43,581 nucleotides of DNA from UBA4660 sp034408895 (GTDB lineage: Bacteria > Bacteroidota > Bacteroidia > Flavobacteriales_D > Sanyastnellaceae). Under the pieces are notes generated by a model. That model had not been told where the DNA came from. It saw only the letters and a list, made by a program, of their open reading frames with translations, and did not search any database. Each line of letters starts with the position of its first letter. The stretch's first letter is position 1. The translations under genes were made by a program, and so were the position numbers. Where the stretch lies: positions 1 through 43,581 of the forward strand of contig JAWXCI010000089.1 of assembly GCA_034408895.1 (NCBI GenBank). Direction: 5' to 3'. Of the stretch, positions 8,142 to 15,637 are shown piece after piece.

Positions 8142-9329
8142 ATGAAACTTATTGAAGTCACTGACAAGAGTGCACACAAGGCTTTTATGGAACTACCCTG
8201 GTTCATTTACCAAAACGATGCAAACTGGATTCCCCACCTTAGGCAAGACATTGAAAAGATTTTTGACAAGGATGAAAATAAAATTTTTCGCGAGGGGGAA
8301 TGTGTGCGTTGGATTTTGAAAGATGATGATGGCAAAGTGGTGGGGCGCATTGCGGCATTCCATTGGAAAAAATATATCAAACAACAAAAAGAAGATGTCG
8401 GTGGCATCGGTTTTTTCGAATGTGTGAACAATCCCACTGCCGCAAACCAGTTATTGGATAAAGCGTGCACATGGCTAAAGTCAAAAGGTATGATAGGAGC
8501 AGATGGCCCCATCAATTTTGGCGAGAAGGATGCCTTCTGGGGATTGCTGGTGGAGAATTTTACCGACATGAATAGTTATCGGATGAACTACAATCCGCCC
8601 TACTACCAAAATTTTTTTGAGGACTACGGATTTCAGGTTTATTACAAGCAGCTTTGCTACAAACGCGACCTTCTGGAACCGGCACAACCACTCTTTGTTC
8701 GCAAGGCGGAAAAAGCAATGCTCGATCCGGCATTGCGCATCACCAATTCTAAAGGAATGTCAATTGATCAAATAGCAGAATATTTTCTTGAGGTTTACAA
8801 TGAGGCCTGGGCAGGTCACATGGGTTTCCAGAAGATGGCATTGGCACAAGCGAAAATCATAATGAAAAGCATGAAGCCCGTGATGGACAAAGAGGTAATG
8901 ATTTTTGCATTTCACAACAACAAACCCATAGCATTTTACACCAACATGCCCGAACTCAATGAAGTATTTCAACATGTAAATGGAAACCTGAACTGGTGGG
9001 GCAAACTAAAATTTCTATGGTACTTCAAGTTCGGGAAGCGTCACATGATGGTGGGTGTACTCTTTGGTGTGAGCCGCGATTATCAGGGACGCGGGATCGA
9101 AGGCGCATTGATAAAGTGGGCCGAACAAAATGTAGTTCCGCTCAACCGCTACAATGAAACTATCCTAACCTGGATTGGAGATTTTAATCCCAAGATGCTG
9201 CACCTGTGCGAAGGTCTGGGATCACATCTTTACCGCACACTTATCACATATCGCAAGTGGTTCGATCCTTCGCGTGAATTCAAGCGCCACCCTATTATCG
9301 GGTTGAAAGAAGAAGTAAAACCAGAATAA
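8142..9329 (+). CDS. GNAT-like N-acyltransferase family protein
   Basis: A 395-residue soluble protein. Part of the C-terminal half (about 210-375) reads like a GNAT acyltransferase fold: VMIFAFHNNKPIAFYTNMP resembles a central strand pair, and GVLFGVSRDYQGRGIEGAL resembles the acetyl-CoA-binding motif A (Q/R-x-x-G-x-G/A). The N-terminal half (WFIYQNDANWIPHLRQDIEK) is conserved in Bacteroidota proteins annotated only as acetyltransferase-like. The substrate is unknown. A weak TAAATTCG box lies at 8110-8117, about 25 bp before the ATG. The gene stands alone between a divergent secreted-protein operon and the tRNA cluster. Confidence 0.72.
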   Translation: MKLIEVTDKSAHKAFMELPWFIYQNDANWIPHLRQDIEKIFDKDENKIFREGECVRWILKDDDGKVVGRIAAFHWKKYIKQQKEDVGGIGFFECVNNPTAANQLLDKACTWLKSKGMIGADGPINFGEKDAFWGLLVENFTDMNSYRMNYNPPYYQNFFEDYGFQVYYKQLCYKRDLLEPAQPLFVRKAEKAMLDPALRITNSKGMSIDQIAEYFLEVYNEAWAGHMGFQKMALAQAKIIMKSMKPVMDKEVMIFAFHNNKPIAFYTNMPELNEVFQHVNGNLNWWGKLKFLWYFKFGKRHMMVGVLFGVSRDYQGRGIEGALIKWAEQNVVPLNRYNETILTWIGDFNPKMLHLCEGLGSHLYRTLITYRKWFDPSREFKRHPIIGLKEEVKPE

Positions 9330-9433
9330 GATGAAGAACATTAAAGGTGTTTCATTTTGTTCAAAGTTGTTCAACTTCTTTCCGCATTGTGTTGAATGAA
9401 GTTCAACTTGTATTCAAAATATCCACAACAGGA

Positions 9434-9462
9434 TTGATGGTGATATGAGAAACATATATTTG
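9434..9462 (+). promoter_or_regulatory. Promoter of the tRNA cluster
   Basis: TTG at 9434-9436, an 18-bp spacer and a perfect TATATTTG at 9455-9462 lie about 80 bp upstream of tRNA-Lys. The rest of the 9330-9540 interval shows no gene. Confidence 0.6.
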
Positions 9463-9540
9463 CGCCCGCTTTTTTTGGAGTGCAAGGAGTTTATCACGGA
9501 GCAATTTGATGGCTCTGCTTCTGAAAAAGAATGACATTTT

Positions 9541-9613
9541 GATCTCGTAGCTCAGCTGGTAGAGCAATACACTTTTAATGTATGGGCCCTGGGTTCGAAT
9601 CCCAGCGGGGTCA
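9541..9613 (+). tRNA. tRNA-Lys (anticodon TTT)
   Basis: A 73-nt cloverleaf. The acceptor stem pairs GATCTCG with CGGGGTC (two G-U pairs), the D arm contains AGCTCAGCTGGTAGAGC, the anticodon loop is CTTTTAA with TTT at positions 34-36, and the T arm contains GGTTCGAATCC. The 3' CCA is not encoded. A terminator follows at 9638. Confidence 0.95.
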
Positions 9614-9637
9614 CTTAATAAAAAGGGAGAAGAAAAG

Positions 9638-9661
9638 AAGACGGTGGAAATCCGTCTTTTT
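9638..9661 (+). terminator. Terminator after tRNA-Lys
   Basis: A 7-bp stem AAGACGG / CCGTCTT with a 7-nt loop is followed by a short T-tract. Confidence 0.7.
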
Positions 9662-9686
9662 ATTCTTCATACGCTAACAAGTTTTT

Positions 9687-9768
9687 GCCCTGGTGGTGAA
9701 ATTGGTAGACACGTACGTTTGAGGGGCGTATTTCGCAAGATGTGCTGGTTCGAGTCCAGTCCAGGGCA
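9687..9768 (+). tRNA. tRNA-Leu (anticodon GAG)
   Basis: An 82-nt class II tRNA. The acceptor stem GCCCTGG / CCAGGGC is perfect. The anticodon loop TTGAGGG gives GAG, and a long variable arm (TTTCGCAAGATG) is present as required for leucine tRNAs. The T loop is TTCGAGT. CCA is only partly encoded. Confidence 0.94.
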
Positions 9769-9776
9769 CCGATTTA

Positions 9777-9835
9777 ATTTCAAATTCCAAATTTCATATT
9801 TCAAATTGTGCAACAGAATTTGAAATTTGGAATCA
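9777..9835. repeat. A/T-rich imperfect inverted repeat between leucine tRNA genes
   Basis: The left arm, rich in AAATTCCAAATTTCA, pairs with GAATTTGAAATTTGGAATC at 9816-9834. The left arm carries an extra short tandem ATTTCAT/ATTTCA unit. It resembles the inverted repeat between rpoA and rplQ in style (degenerate A/T-rich units) but not in sequence. Confidence 0.7.
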
Positions 9836-9839
9836 AAAT

Positions 9840-10077
9840 CTTCAGAGGCGCGAAGCCGGAAGCTACTGGGATACCGAAGTGGCGGAATTGGTAGACGCGT
9901 CCCGATTTAGAATCGGGATACCGAAAGGTGTGAGGGTTCGACTGAAAAAAACAGAGATGAAGCACTCTTAAAAACTTCAGAGGCGCGAAGCCGGAAGCTA
10001 CTGGGATACCGAAGTGGCGGAATTGGTAGACGCGCACGTTTCAGGTGCGTGTGCCGAAAGGTGTGAGGGTTCGAGTC
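9840..10077 (+). repeat. Duplicated block carrying a leucine-tRNA 5' part (two copies, 135-bp offset)
   Basis: Copy 1 starts near 9840 and copy 2 near 9975. Each has about 33 bp of identical 5' flank (containing GGCGCGAAGCCGGAAGCTAC), then the tRNA-Leu acceptor 5' strand, D arm and start of the T arm. The copies differ in the anticodon arm (TAG versus CAG). Only copy 2 continues into a complete T stem and acceptor stem. Confidence 0.88.
9873..9941 (+). pseudogene. tRNA-Leu (anticodon TAG), 3'-truncated
   Basis: The sequence follows a leucine tRNA from ACCGAAG through the D arm, an anticodon arm CCCGA-TTTAGAA-TCGGG (TAG at 34-36), the variable arm and the T loop start GGGTTCGA. It then changes abruptly to CTGAAAAAAACAGAG. 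The 3' strand of the T stem and the acceptor strand CTTCGGT are missing and do not occur in the next 40 nt. The next copy at 10008 shows what the intact 3' end looks like. It is either a true remnant or an assembly fault. Confidence 0.85.
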
Positions 10078-10089
10078 CCTCCTTCGGTA
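10008..10089 (+). tRNA. tRNA-Leu (anticodon CAG)
   Basis: An 82-nt class II tRNA. The acceptor ACCGAAG / CTTCGGT is perfect, the anticodon stem CACGT / GCGTG flanks TTCAGGT (CAG), and a variable arm with CCGAAAGG and the T arm GAGGG-TTCGAGT-CCCTC are complete. CCA is not encoded. It is followed by a terminator at 10104. Confidence 0.94.
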
Positions 10090-10103
10090 CGACAATAGCA
10101 ATA

Positions 10104-10139
10104 AAGGCTGCCACGCGATGATGCGTAGTGGCCTTTTTT
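10104..10139 (+). terminator. Terminator of the tRNA-Leu cluster
   Basis: A 13-position stem (AAGGCTGCCACGC with GCGTAGTGGCCTT, one mismatch and two G-U pairs) with a GATGAT loop is followed by six T. Confidence 0.85.
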
Positions 10140-10174
10140 GCTGGACATCAATTTTCATCCCTCACTCTGCCTCA

Positions 10175-10182
10175 TACTTTCG
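10175..10182 (+). promoter_or_regulatory. Possible -7 box upstream of DAHP synthase
   Basis: TACTTTCG matches TAnnTTyG and lies 11 bp before the ATG at 10194, so the transcript would have a very short leader. No clear TTG element is present at the expected upstream distance. Confidence 0.4.
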
Positions 10183-10193
10183 CACTTCCATTC

Positions 10194-11315
10194 ATGAATC
10201 CAAAAGACAACCTGAATATTGAACCGCTTGCCAACTGGTGGCCAGTTGCTGAAAAACCATTTCTTATCAGTGGACCTTGCAGTGCTGAAACCGAACAACA
10301 GGTGTTAGAAACTGCTCACCAATTGAAAGCCACAGGCAAGGTTCACCTTTTGCGTGCCGGAATATGGAAACCGCGAACTCGTCCCGATTCTTTTGAGGGT
10401 GTCGGAGAAAAGGGGATGAAGTGGATGGTTCGAGCGAAAGAAGAAACCGGATTGCCAATTACTACAGAAGTTGCCAATGCACATCATGTTGAACTTTGCC
10501 TGAAGCACAACTTCGATGTGTTGTGGATTGGGGCGCGCACCACGGTGAATCCATTTTCAGTACAGGAAATTGCAGACGCATTGCAAGGTGTTGATATTCC
10601 TGTTATCGTTAAAAATCCACTCAATGCCGATTTGCAATTGTGGATGGGCGCTTTGGAACGAATCAACCGGGCGGGAATCACAAAACTGGTAGCTATGCAC
10701 CGCGGTTTTTCTTATCATGGCGAAACCATTTATCGCAACAAACCGATGTGGGAGATTCCCATTGCGCTCAAAACACTTTATCCCCAACTCGAAATTTTTT
10801 GCGATCCGTCACACATCTGTGGCAGGCGGGATTTGTTGCTCCACGTTGCACAGCGAGCGCTCGATTTGGGTATGAATGGTTTAATGCTCGAATCGCACAT
10901 AACACCCGACAGCGCATGGAGCGATTCGGCACAACAAATAACACCCCAACACCTGGCTGAGTTGATTGCGCAATTGAATGTGCGTTCCGTTCCAGGCAAT
11001 GAAAATATTTCAACTGATGAACTCAAACATTTACGCAATCGTGTGGATGAGATTGATGAACAACTGATAAGACTTCTTGCAAAAAGAATGAATGTGGCGC
11101 ATGAAATTGGTGAATACAAAAAGGAACACAACCTCCTGGTTCTGCAAGTGGAACGATGGAAAGAAATCGTTGAATCCTGTTCATCTATCGCAGCCGAACT
11201 TGGTCTTTCAAAACAGTTCGTTGCGAAATATCTCGAACAGATTCACAAGGAATCCATCAGAAGACAATCATTGGTGATGAGCGGGAAAAAAATCAGTCCT
11301 GGTTATCGGGATTGA
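10194..11315 (+). CDS. Bifunctional DAHP synthase / chorismate mutase
   Basis: A 373-residue fusion. The N-terminal domain (about 1-265) is a type I-beta DAHP synthase, which condenses phosphoenolpyruvate and erythrose 4-phosphate at the entry to the shikimate pathway; it shows FLISGPCSAE, LRAGIWKPRTRP, VIVKNPLN and CDPSHICG. The C-terminal domain (about 280-365, LRNRVDEIDEQLIRLLAKRM) is an all-helical AroQ chorismate mutase, which makes prephenate. This domain order is known in Bacteroidota and may allow feedback control through the mutase domain. I chose ATG 10194 because the upstream extension runs into the tRNA terminator. It is monocistronic here. Confidence 0.95.
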   Translation: MNPKDNLNIEPLANWWPVAEKPFLISGPCSAETEQQVLETAHQLKATGKVHLLRAGIWKPRTRPDSFEGVGEKGMKWMVRAKEETGLPITTEVANAHHVELCLKHNFDVLWIGARTTVNPFSVQEIADALQGVDIPVIVKNPLNADLQLWMGALERINRAGITKLVAMHRGFSYHGETIYRNKPMWEIPIALKTLYPQLEIFCDPSHICGRRDLLLHVAQRALDLGMNGLMLESHITPDSAWSDSAQQITPQHLAELIAQLNVRSVPGNENISTDELKHLRNRVDEIDEQLIRLLAKRMNVAHEIGEYKKEHNLLVLQVERWKEIVESCSSIAAELGLSKQFVAKYLEQIHKESIRRQSLVMSGKKISPGYRD

Positions 11316-11343
11316 ATTCCTACAAAAAATTCTTACAACGAAA

Positions 11344-11375
11344 TAGCCCCGACACGCTTTAAACGTATCGGGGCT
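11344..11375. terminator. Hairpin between convergent genes
   Basis: AGCCCCGA at 11344-11351 pairs with TCGGGGCT at 11368-11375, extended by an inner ACG/CGT. It lies between the convergent DAHP synthase and haloperoxidase genes. There is no good T-run, so intrinsic termination is only likely. Confidence 0.55.
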
Positions 11376-11399
11376 GTATAAAATCAATTTCCAGAAAAT

Positions 11400-14300
11400 C
11401 TATTTCACTACAGCAACGTTGAAAGCTGCCTGGCCTTCGCTACCTATAAGGTTGACGAAATACATGCCCGCTGCAAGGTTGTTGGTGTCCAGTTGAATGA
11501 AGCGCTTGTTGTCAGCATTCACCACTTGAGTGATCAATTGTCCGCTCATGTCGAACAACTGAACAACGAGGTCACTCGTAGCATTCCTGATGTACACGTT
11601 GATAGCCGTTCCGCTTGTTACAGGGTTGGGGTAAACATTTACATCAGAGAAGATTTCATTTTCTGTGATGCCAACTCCCAACTCGATGCTGAAGAAACCT
11701 TCGTAAAGCATTGCTTCCTGTGGGTTGCCTGCCAGGTCTTGGAGGCCTGCAATGTTCACATCAATATCTGCAATCCACTCGTCCACATTTGACACGGTGT
11801 ACAATGCTTCGTAGTTGGTCGCATTGATCCACTCATCTGAATTCCATGTTAGGCTGCCGGAAACATCGTTGCCCGGGAAGGTGATAACAGCAGAACTGTT
11901 TTCATCCATGGCTTCATCAAATAAGGCAATGATTGAGAAACCATTTGTGCCGATATTGCTATCATCCAAAGCATACGTGTTGGCAAGAAGAGAAACAACT
12001 TCCGGGTTGCGGGTGTCAATGCTGAATTCGTCAGCAGAGGATGATGCCACCTGGTTGTTGCCCATTTGGTCAACAGCATTATTTACTTCCACATCAATGT
12101 TCCAGAGTTCTACACCTTCATCACTCACATTATAACTTGCCTCAAAGGTGTTTTCATCTATCCAGCCGCTTTCGGTTCCATAGTAGGTAAGTCCATTGGT
12201 CAATGGGTCTTCATTGGGGAAGGAAACAACTGGGTTGGTGCCGGTGTCCATGTCTTCATTAAATGTGAGGGTGATGGTAAATGAACCAGTTGCCGCATCA
12301 GCGTCAGCCACTACATCGGTTCCTGAAGTGGTTGCTGTTACCATTGGGTTTTGTGTATCAATGTCCAGCGCATCTTCCCAAAGTGAAACCACTTGTGCGT
12401 TGCCAGCAATGTCTGTTGCGCCTGCAAGTTGTACATCAATATCAGCCACATCAGCATTTGCATCGGACAGATCGAACATCACTTCATAAGTCATATTGTC
12501 CAACCACATTGCACTGCTTATGGTCAGGCCAGCGGCAGCACCATCTTCCACAGGGTAGGACACTGTTGGTGTGGATGATGTGTTCATTGCTTCATCAAAG
12601 ACAACTGTTATGGTAAGGACATCGGTTCCCACATCTCCATCAGCAAAGTTGTCGTTGCTAACGGTCGCGCTCGCTTCCACTGGGTTGCGGGTGTCAATGG
12701 TTATGATGTTCGCTGCTGAACTAATAACCTGGGTGTTGCCCAGTGCATCTTTTGCTGCTGTAACCTGGATGTCAATGTCAAGCTGTTCAACATTGGCATC
12801 GGTAACGATGAATGAAGCCATGAATGTGTTGGCATCAACCCATGAACCTGTATTGTAAGTAAGTGTTGCAAAAGGATCATCGGCAGTGAACGCGATTTCG
12901 GGCATCACGCTGGTGAGCATGTTTTCACTGAAATCAATATTTACACTGAATGTGCCGTTGGCGGCTGTTGAATCGTTCACCAAGACGGTGGAAACTACAG
13001 TGGCTGTAACCGTTGGGTTCTTGGTATCGAAGTTCAGGTATGAACTAAGGGCAGGAACCATCATTTTGTTGTCCAGATCCCTTGCGTTGGTCACTTTCAC
13101 CTGAACATTGCTGTACTGGGTGTTTGCATCACCTGCGGTGTAATGAAATTCGTAATGACCATCTTCCCATTGTTCAGCAAAAATGGAGAAGGTGCTTTCC
13201 AGTGCGGGAAAGGTGGCGTTCAGGATTTGAATAAATGGTGCAACGCTTTCATCCATAGGTTCGCTGAACTCTACTGTAACAATAATGTATGCCGGAGTGT
13301 TGGCATCGGTAATTGTAGAAAGGCTGGTAGTGATAGTTGCATGTGGCTGGTCTGCATCGAAAAATTCTTCAGCATGGGCAAAGGCCTGTGGGCCAATGAT
13401 GAGACCTGCTTTGCGTCCTGGAATATCATCTTGCGGTGGATGAAGTCCGCCATAAATACGAGAAAGGCTGCACTGGTCTGAAGCATCACGATAGGATGCC
13501 CACTGCAATTTAATTTCCACAGAAGGCCCTCCAAATTGGTCAGCAACAAGGTAGGTGTCGGCTGGTGCAATAAACTCGCCCAGGCCACCTGGGAAATACT
13601 CGCTGCCCGTGATAAGGGTAACTGCCTCCGCTCCGGAGCGGGAGAAAGTGGAGTGGCCGGAGAAGTATCCAGAGAAAGGAGGAGTAACGAAAGTGGCAAC
13701 CTGATAGGTCCACCAGTCTTCACCCAGCAACCATCCGGGGCCATCCATTTGAGTACCCTGTGCCACTGTGCCATAAGGGCCTCTCCATGACCATATCTTG
13801 ATCTTATTCAGATGTTCGTTGCTGAAGCCCATCAGAGGATCACCAGCTAAAACCAATTCAGTGAACCCGGGAATCAAAGGCACACCGGCAGGGCTGTAAT
13901 GTGGAAGGTCGGGGTCGGTTGACTGGCCCTGTTCGCACATCCAGCGGATGGCGGAAATGGGGCGTATGTAATCGTAGTATCCTTTGTGGCCCCAGCAGGT
14001 AACGGCTGCATCATGAATGGCACCACCAAGGGCGAAGTATGCTTTTACATCCCACTCTAGGTCGGGCAGTATGGGGCCTACACCTTCCCAGCGTTTTTCG
14101 AAAAGGTCGTGGTTGGCTACATAATTAATGAGTGTGAACCAGTGGCCTGGGGGTGTTTCCGAGCTCGGACCATCTGCCCAAAACTGTGAGAGCACACGGC
14201 AATAATCTCCGCGCGGTACAATCTGGGGTTCGTAGGGTAGCCCTGTAACAGGGTTCAGGGCATATCCTGATCCCGGGTCGCCACCATTATCAAAATCATA

Positions 14301-15296
14301 AAAATCCTGAAACTCTTCAAATGTTGTGGGTAGTTGAGATGCATCTGAGATGCCAAGGCCACCCGTGGAAGCAGGTGAGAGGTCTATCATTACATCGTTG
14401 TTCTCGTTGTGGAATCCATGCCATTTTGCAACAGAAAGAAATCCCCATTTAAAGAAATCGTCAACTCCTGTTTGGGTTTCCGGATCAAGAAATGGTGGTG
14501 GACCCTGGTGAAGGTAAACCTGCCAATCGTGACCATCACGCTCGAAGGTGGTTTTCTGGTCATCGGTGAGGGCAAATGGAATCACATTTCCCCATTCGTG
14601 GGAAAGTGCAGGTGGGGCGGTTTGGATGGGGTTACCCGCCTGATCCGCTTGGTAGTCCAGGGCAAGTTCCTGCCAGCGGTTGGGGTCCACTATATCGCCT
14701 GCACCGGGCAAATTAGCCCAAATGTCGCCATTCACCGGAGTGTAGTAAACGTTTGCGTAATTGTTTTGCTGGTTGGAGCCATCGCCCAGTGCCATTTCTT
14801 CCATCTTGGCTGCTATGTAGTTTCCCAGTTTTGCAGGGTCGCCATCGCCATAAGTGGTGGAAGTGATGGTGGGGTCGTAGCCCAATTCAGTCATCTGGGC
14901 ATTGATCAAGCCCTGGATGATGGCCAGTTTGGCCGGTGATATTGTGAAGATGGTGTAGCGGTTCCACAGGTAGCGGTACATGGCATAGCTAATGGCTTTT
15001 TCGCGCGCTGCTTCCACATCGGCCTGAGGAGGCACTCCGTTGAACGGGCATGTATATCCGCCAAAAGTTTTTCCGAGGAAAAATGTGGAGGCAGCATCAT
15101 CATAAACGGCCCACATATCATACATCACCACGGATGCATGAAAGAGATTGCGGGCATGAACAGTAGGCTTCGGTGAGTAATTGCGGATGCAGTTGAGTTG
15201 AGTCTCATTCCACTGCATGGCAACGGAATGATCCTGCGCCTGAAGCGATGCTCCGAACAGGGCAACTGCGCATAACAAAGTAAAAATTTTTTTCAT
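11400..15296 (-). CDS. Secreted vanadium-dependent haloperoxidase-like enzyme with five Ig-like repeats and T9SS sorting domain
   Basis: A 1298-residue exported protein with a signal peptide at 1-20. Residues about 25-645 form a PAP2/vanadium haloperoxidase domain. All vanadate-binding motifs are present with the spacing of fungal chloroperoxidase: K438-x6-R445-P446 (KGYYDYIRP), S546-G547-H548 (the acid-base His) and S-R613-x5-H619-x3-D (SRIYGGLHPPQD, with the axial His). Such enzymes use H2O2 to oxidise halides to hypohalous acid; an acid phosphatase activity is the alternative. Residues about 650-1205 hold five tandem Ig-like repeats of about 110 residues, most ending in IDTRNP-like linkers. 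The last 80 residues (VYPNPVTSGTAINVYI, AAGMYFVNL) are a type A T9SS sorting domain. A TATATTTG box on this strand (plus positions 15397-15404) lies about 100 bp upstream. It is divergent from the lysyl-oxidase-domain gene. Confidence 0.92.
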   Translation of the reverse strand: MKKIFTLLCAVALFGASLQAQDHSVAMQWNETQLNCIRNYSPKPTVHARNLFHASVVMYDMWAVYDDAASTFFLGKTFGGYTCPFNGVPPQADVEAAREKAISYAMYRYLWNRYTIFTISPAKLAIIQGLINAQMTELGYDPTITSTTYGDGDPAKLGNYIAAKMEEMALGDGSNQQNNYANVYYTPVNGDIWANLPGAGDIVDPNRWQELALDYQADQAGNPIQTAPPALSHEWGNVIPFALTDDQKTTFERDGHDWQVYLHQGPPPFLDPETQTGVDDFFKWGFLSVAKWHGFHNENNDVMIDLSPASTGGLGISDASQLPTTFEEFQDFYDFDNGGDPGSGYALNPVTGLPYEPQIVPRGDYCRVLSQFWADGPSSETPPGHWFTLINYVANHDLFEKRWEGVGPILPDLEWDVKAYFALGGAIHDAAVTCWGHKGYYDYIRPISAIRWMCEQGQSTDPDLPHYSPAGVPLIPGFTELVLAGDPLMGFSNEHLNKIKIWSWRGPYGTVAQGTQMDGPGWLLGEDWWTYQVATFVTPPFSGYFSGHSTFSRSGAEAVTLITGSEYFPGGLGEFIAPADTYLVADQFGGPSVEIKLQWASYRDASDQCSLSRIYGGLHPPQDDIPGRKAGLIIGPQAFAHAEEFFDADQPHATITTSLSTITDANTPAYIIVTVEFSEPMDESVAPFIQILNATFPALESTFSIFAEQWEDGHYEFHYTAGDANTQYSNVQVKVTNARDLDNKMMVPALSSYLNFDTKNPTVTATVVSTVLVNDSTAANGTFSVNIDFSENMLTSVMPEIAFTADDPFATLTYNTGSWVDANTFMASFIVTDANVEQLDIDIQVTAAKDALGNTQVISSAANIITIDTRNPVEASATVSNDNFADGDVGTDVLTITVVFDEAMNTSSTPTVSYPVEDGAAAGLTISSAMWLDNMTYEVMFDLSDANADVADIDVQLAGATDIAGNAQVVSLWEDALDIDTQNPMVTATTSGTDVVADADAATGSFTITLTFNEDMDTGTNPVVSFPNEDPLTNGLTYYGTESGWIDENTFEASYNVSDEGVELWNIDVEVNNAVDQMGNNQVASSSADEFSIDTRNPEVVSLLANTYALDDSNIGTNGFSIIALFDEAMDENSSAVITFPGNDVSGSLTWNSDEWINATNYEALYTVSNVDEWIADIDVNIAGLQDLAGNPQEAMLYEGFFSIELGVGITENEIFSDVNVYPNPVTSGTAINVYIRNATSDLVVQLFDMSGQLITQVVNADNKRFIQLDTNNLAAGMYFVNLIGSEGQAAFNVAVVK

Positions 15297-15637
15297 CTGA
15301 TAAATTGGTTTTTATTACTACTGGTGAATTTGATGTGTGCCGGCCCTCATTAGGTGTGGTGGCAGGCGTTTAAGTGTTTTAGAATAAAACGGTTGGCAAA
15401 TATAAACAACTTTGTGATAACTGCGTGATAAATCTTCAAACAAAATGAGAACGGGTGGTGGGGGCGGATGAGAACGTGCGCAGCTGCCAGGGGTTGCCTG
15501 TGTGTTGGTGCATTTCGAAAGGATTTTACAGTGGGGTGGAGAAATGCCCTACTGCCTACTGCCTACTGCCCCCTACCCACTACCTTTGTCACACAAATTC
15601 ATTAACCTAAGAACACGCTGAATAAATTTATTAAACC
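15297..15637. promoter_or_regulatory. Divergent control region between haloperoxidase and lysyl-oxidase genes
   Basis: A 341-bp region with no gene. It holds a minus-strand TATATTTG (15404-15397) for the haloperoxidase and a plus-strand TACCTTTG (15581-15588) for the lysyl-oxidase-domain gene, the latter about 50 bp before its ATG. Just upstream of the plus box is a tandem repeat, CTACTGC three times (15549-15569), which occupies the place where the TTG element would be. Confidence 0.5.
15549..15569 (+). repeat. Three tandem copies of a 7-bp unit in a promoter region
   Basis: CTACTGC is repeated three times without interruption and ends 11 bp before the TACCTTTG box. The tract overlaps the expected -33 element. 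Confidence 0.85.

Noticed and set aside
9873..10089. tRNA duplication as an attachment site of an integrated element
   Set aside because: Integrating elements usually duplicate the 3' end of a tRNA, whereas here the 5' part is shared; only 33 bp lie between copies and no integrase is nearby.
14409..14939. Plus-strand open frame of 176 codons opposite the haloperoxidase
   Set aside because: It overlaps the catalytic domain of a well-supported gene and shows no protein-like conservation pattern.
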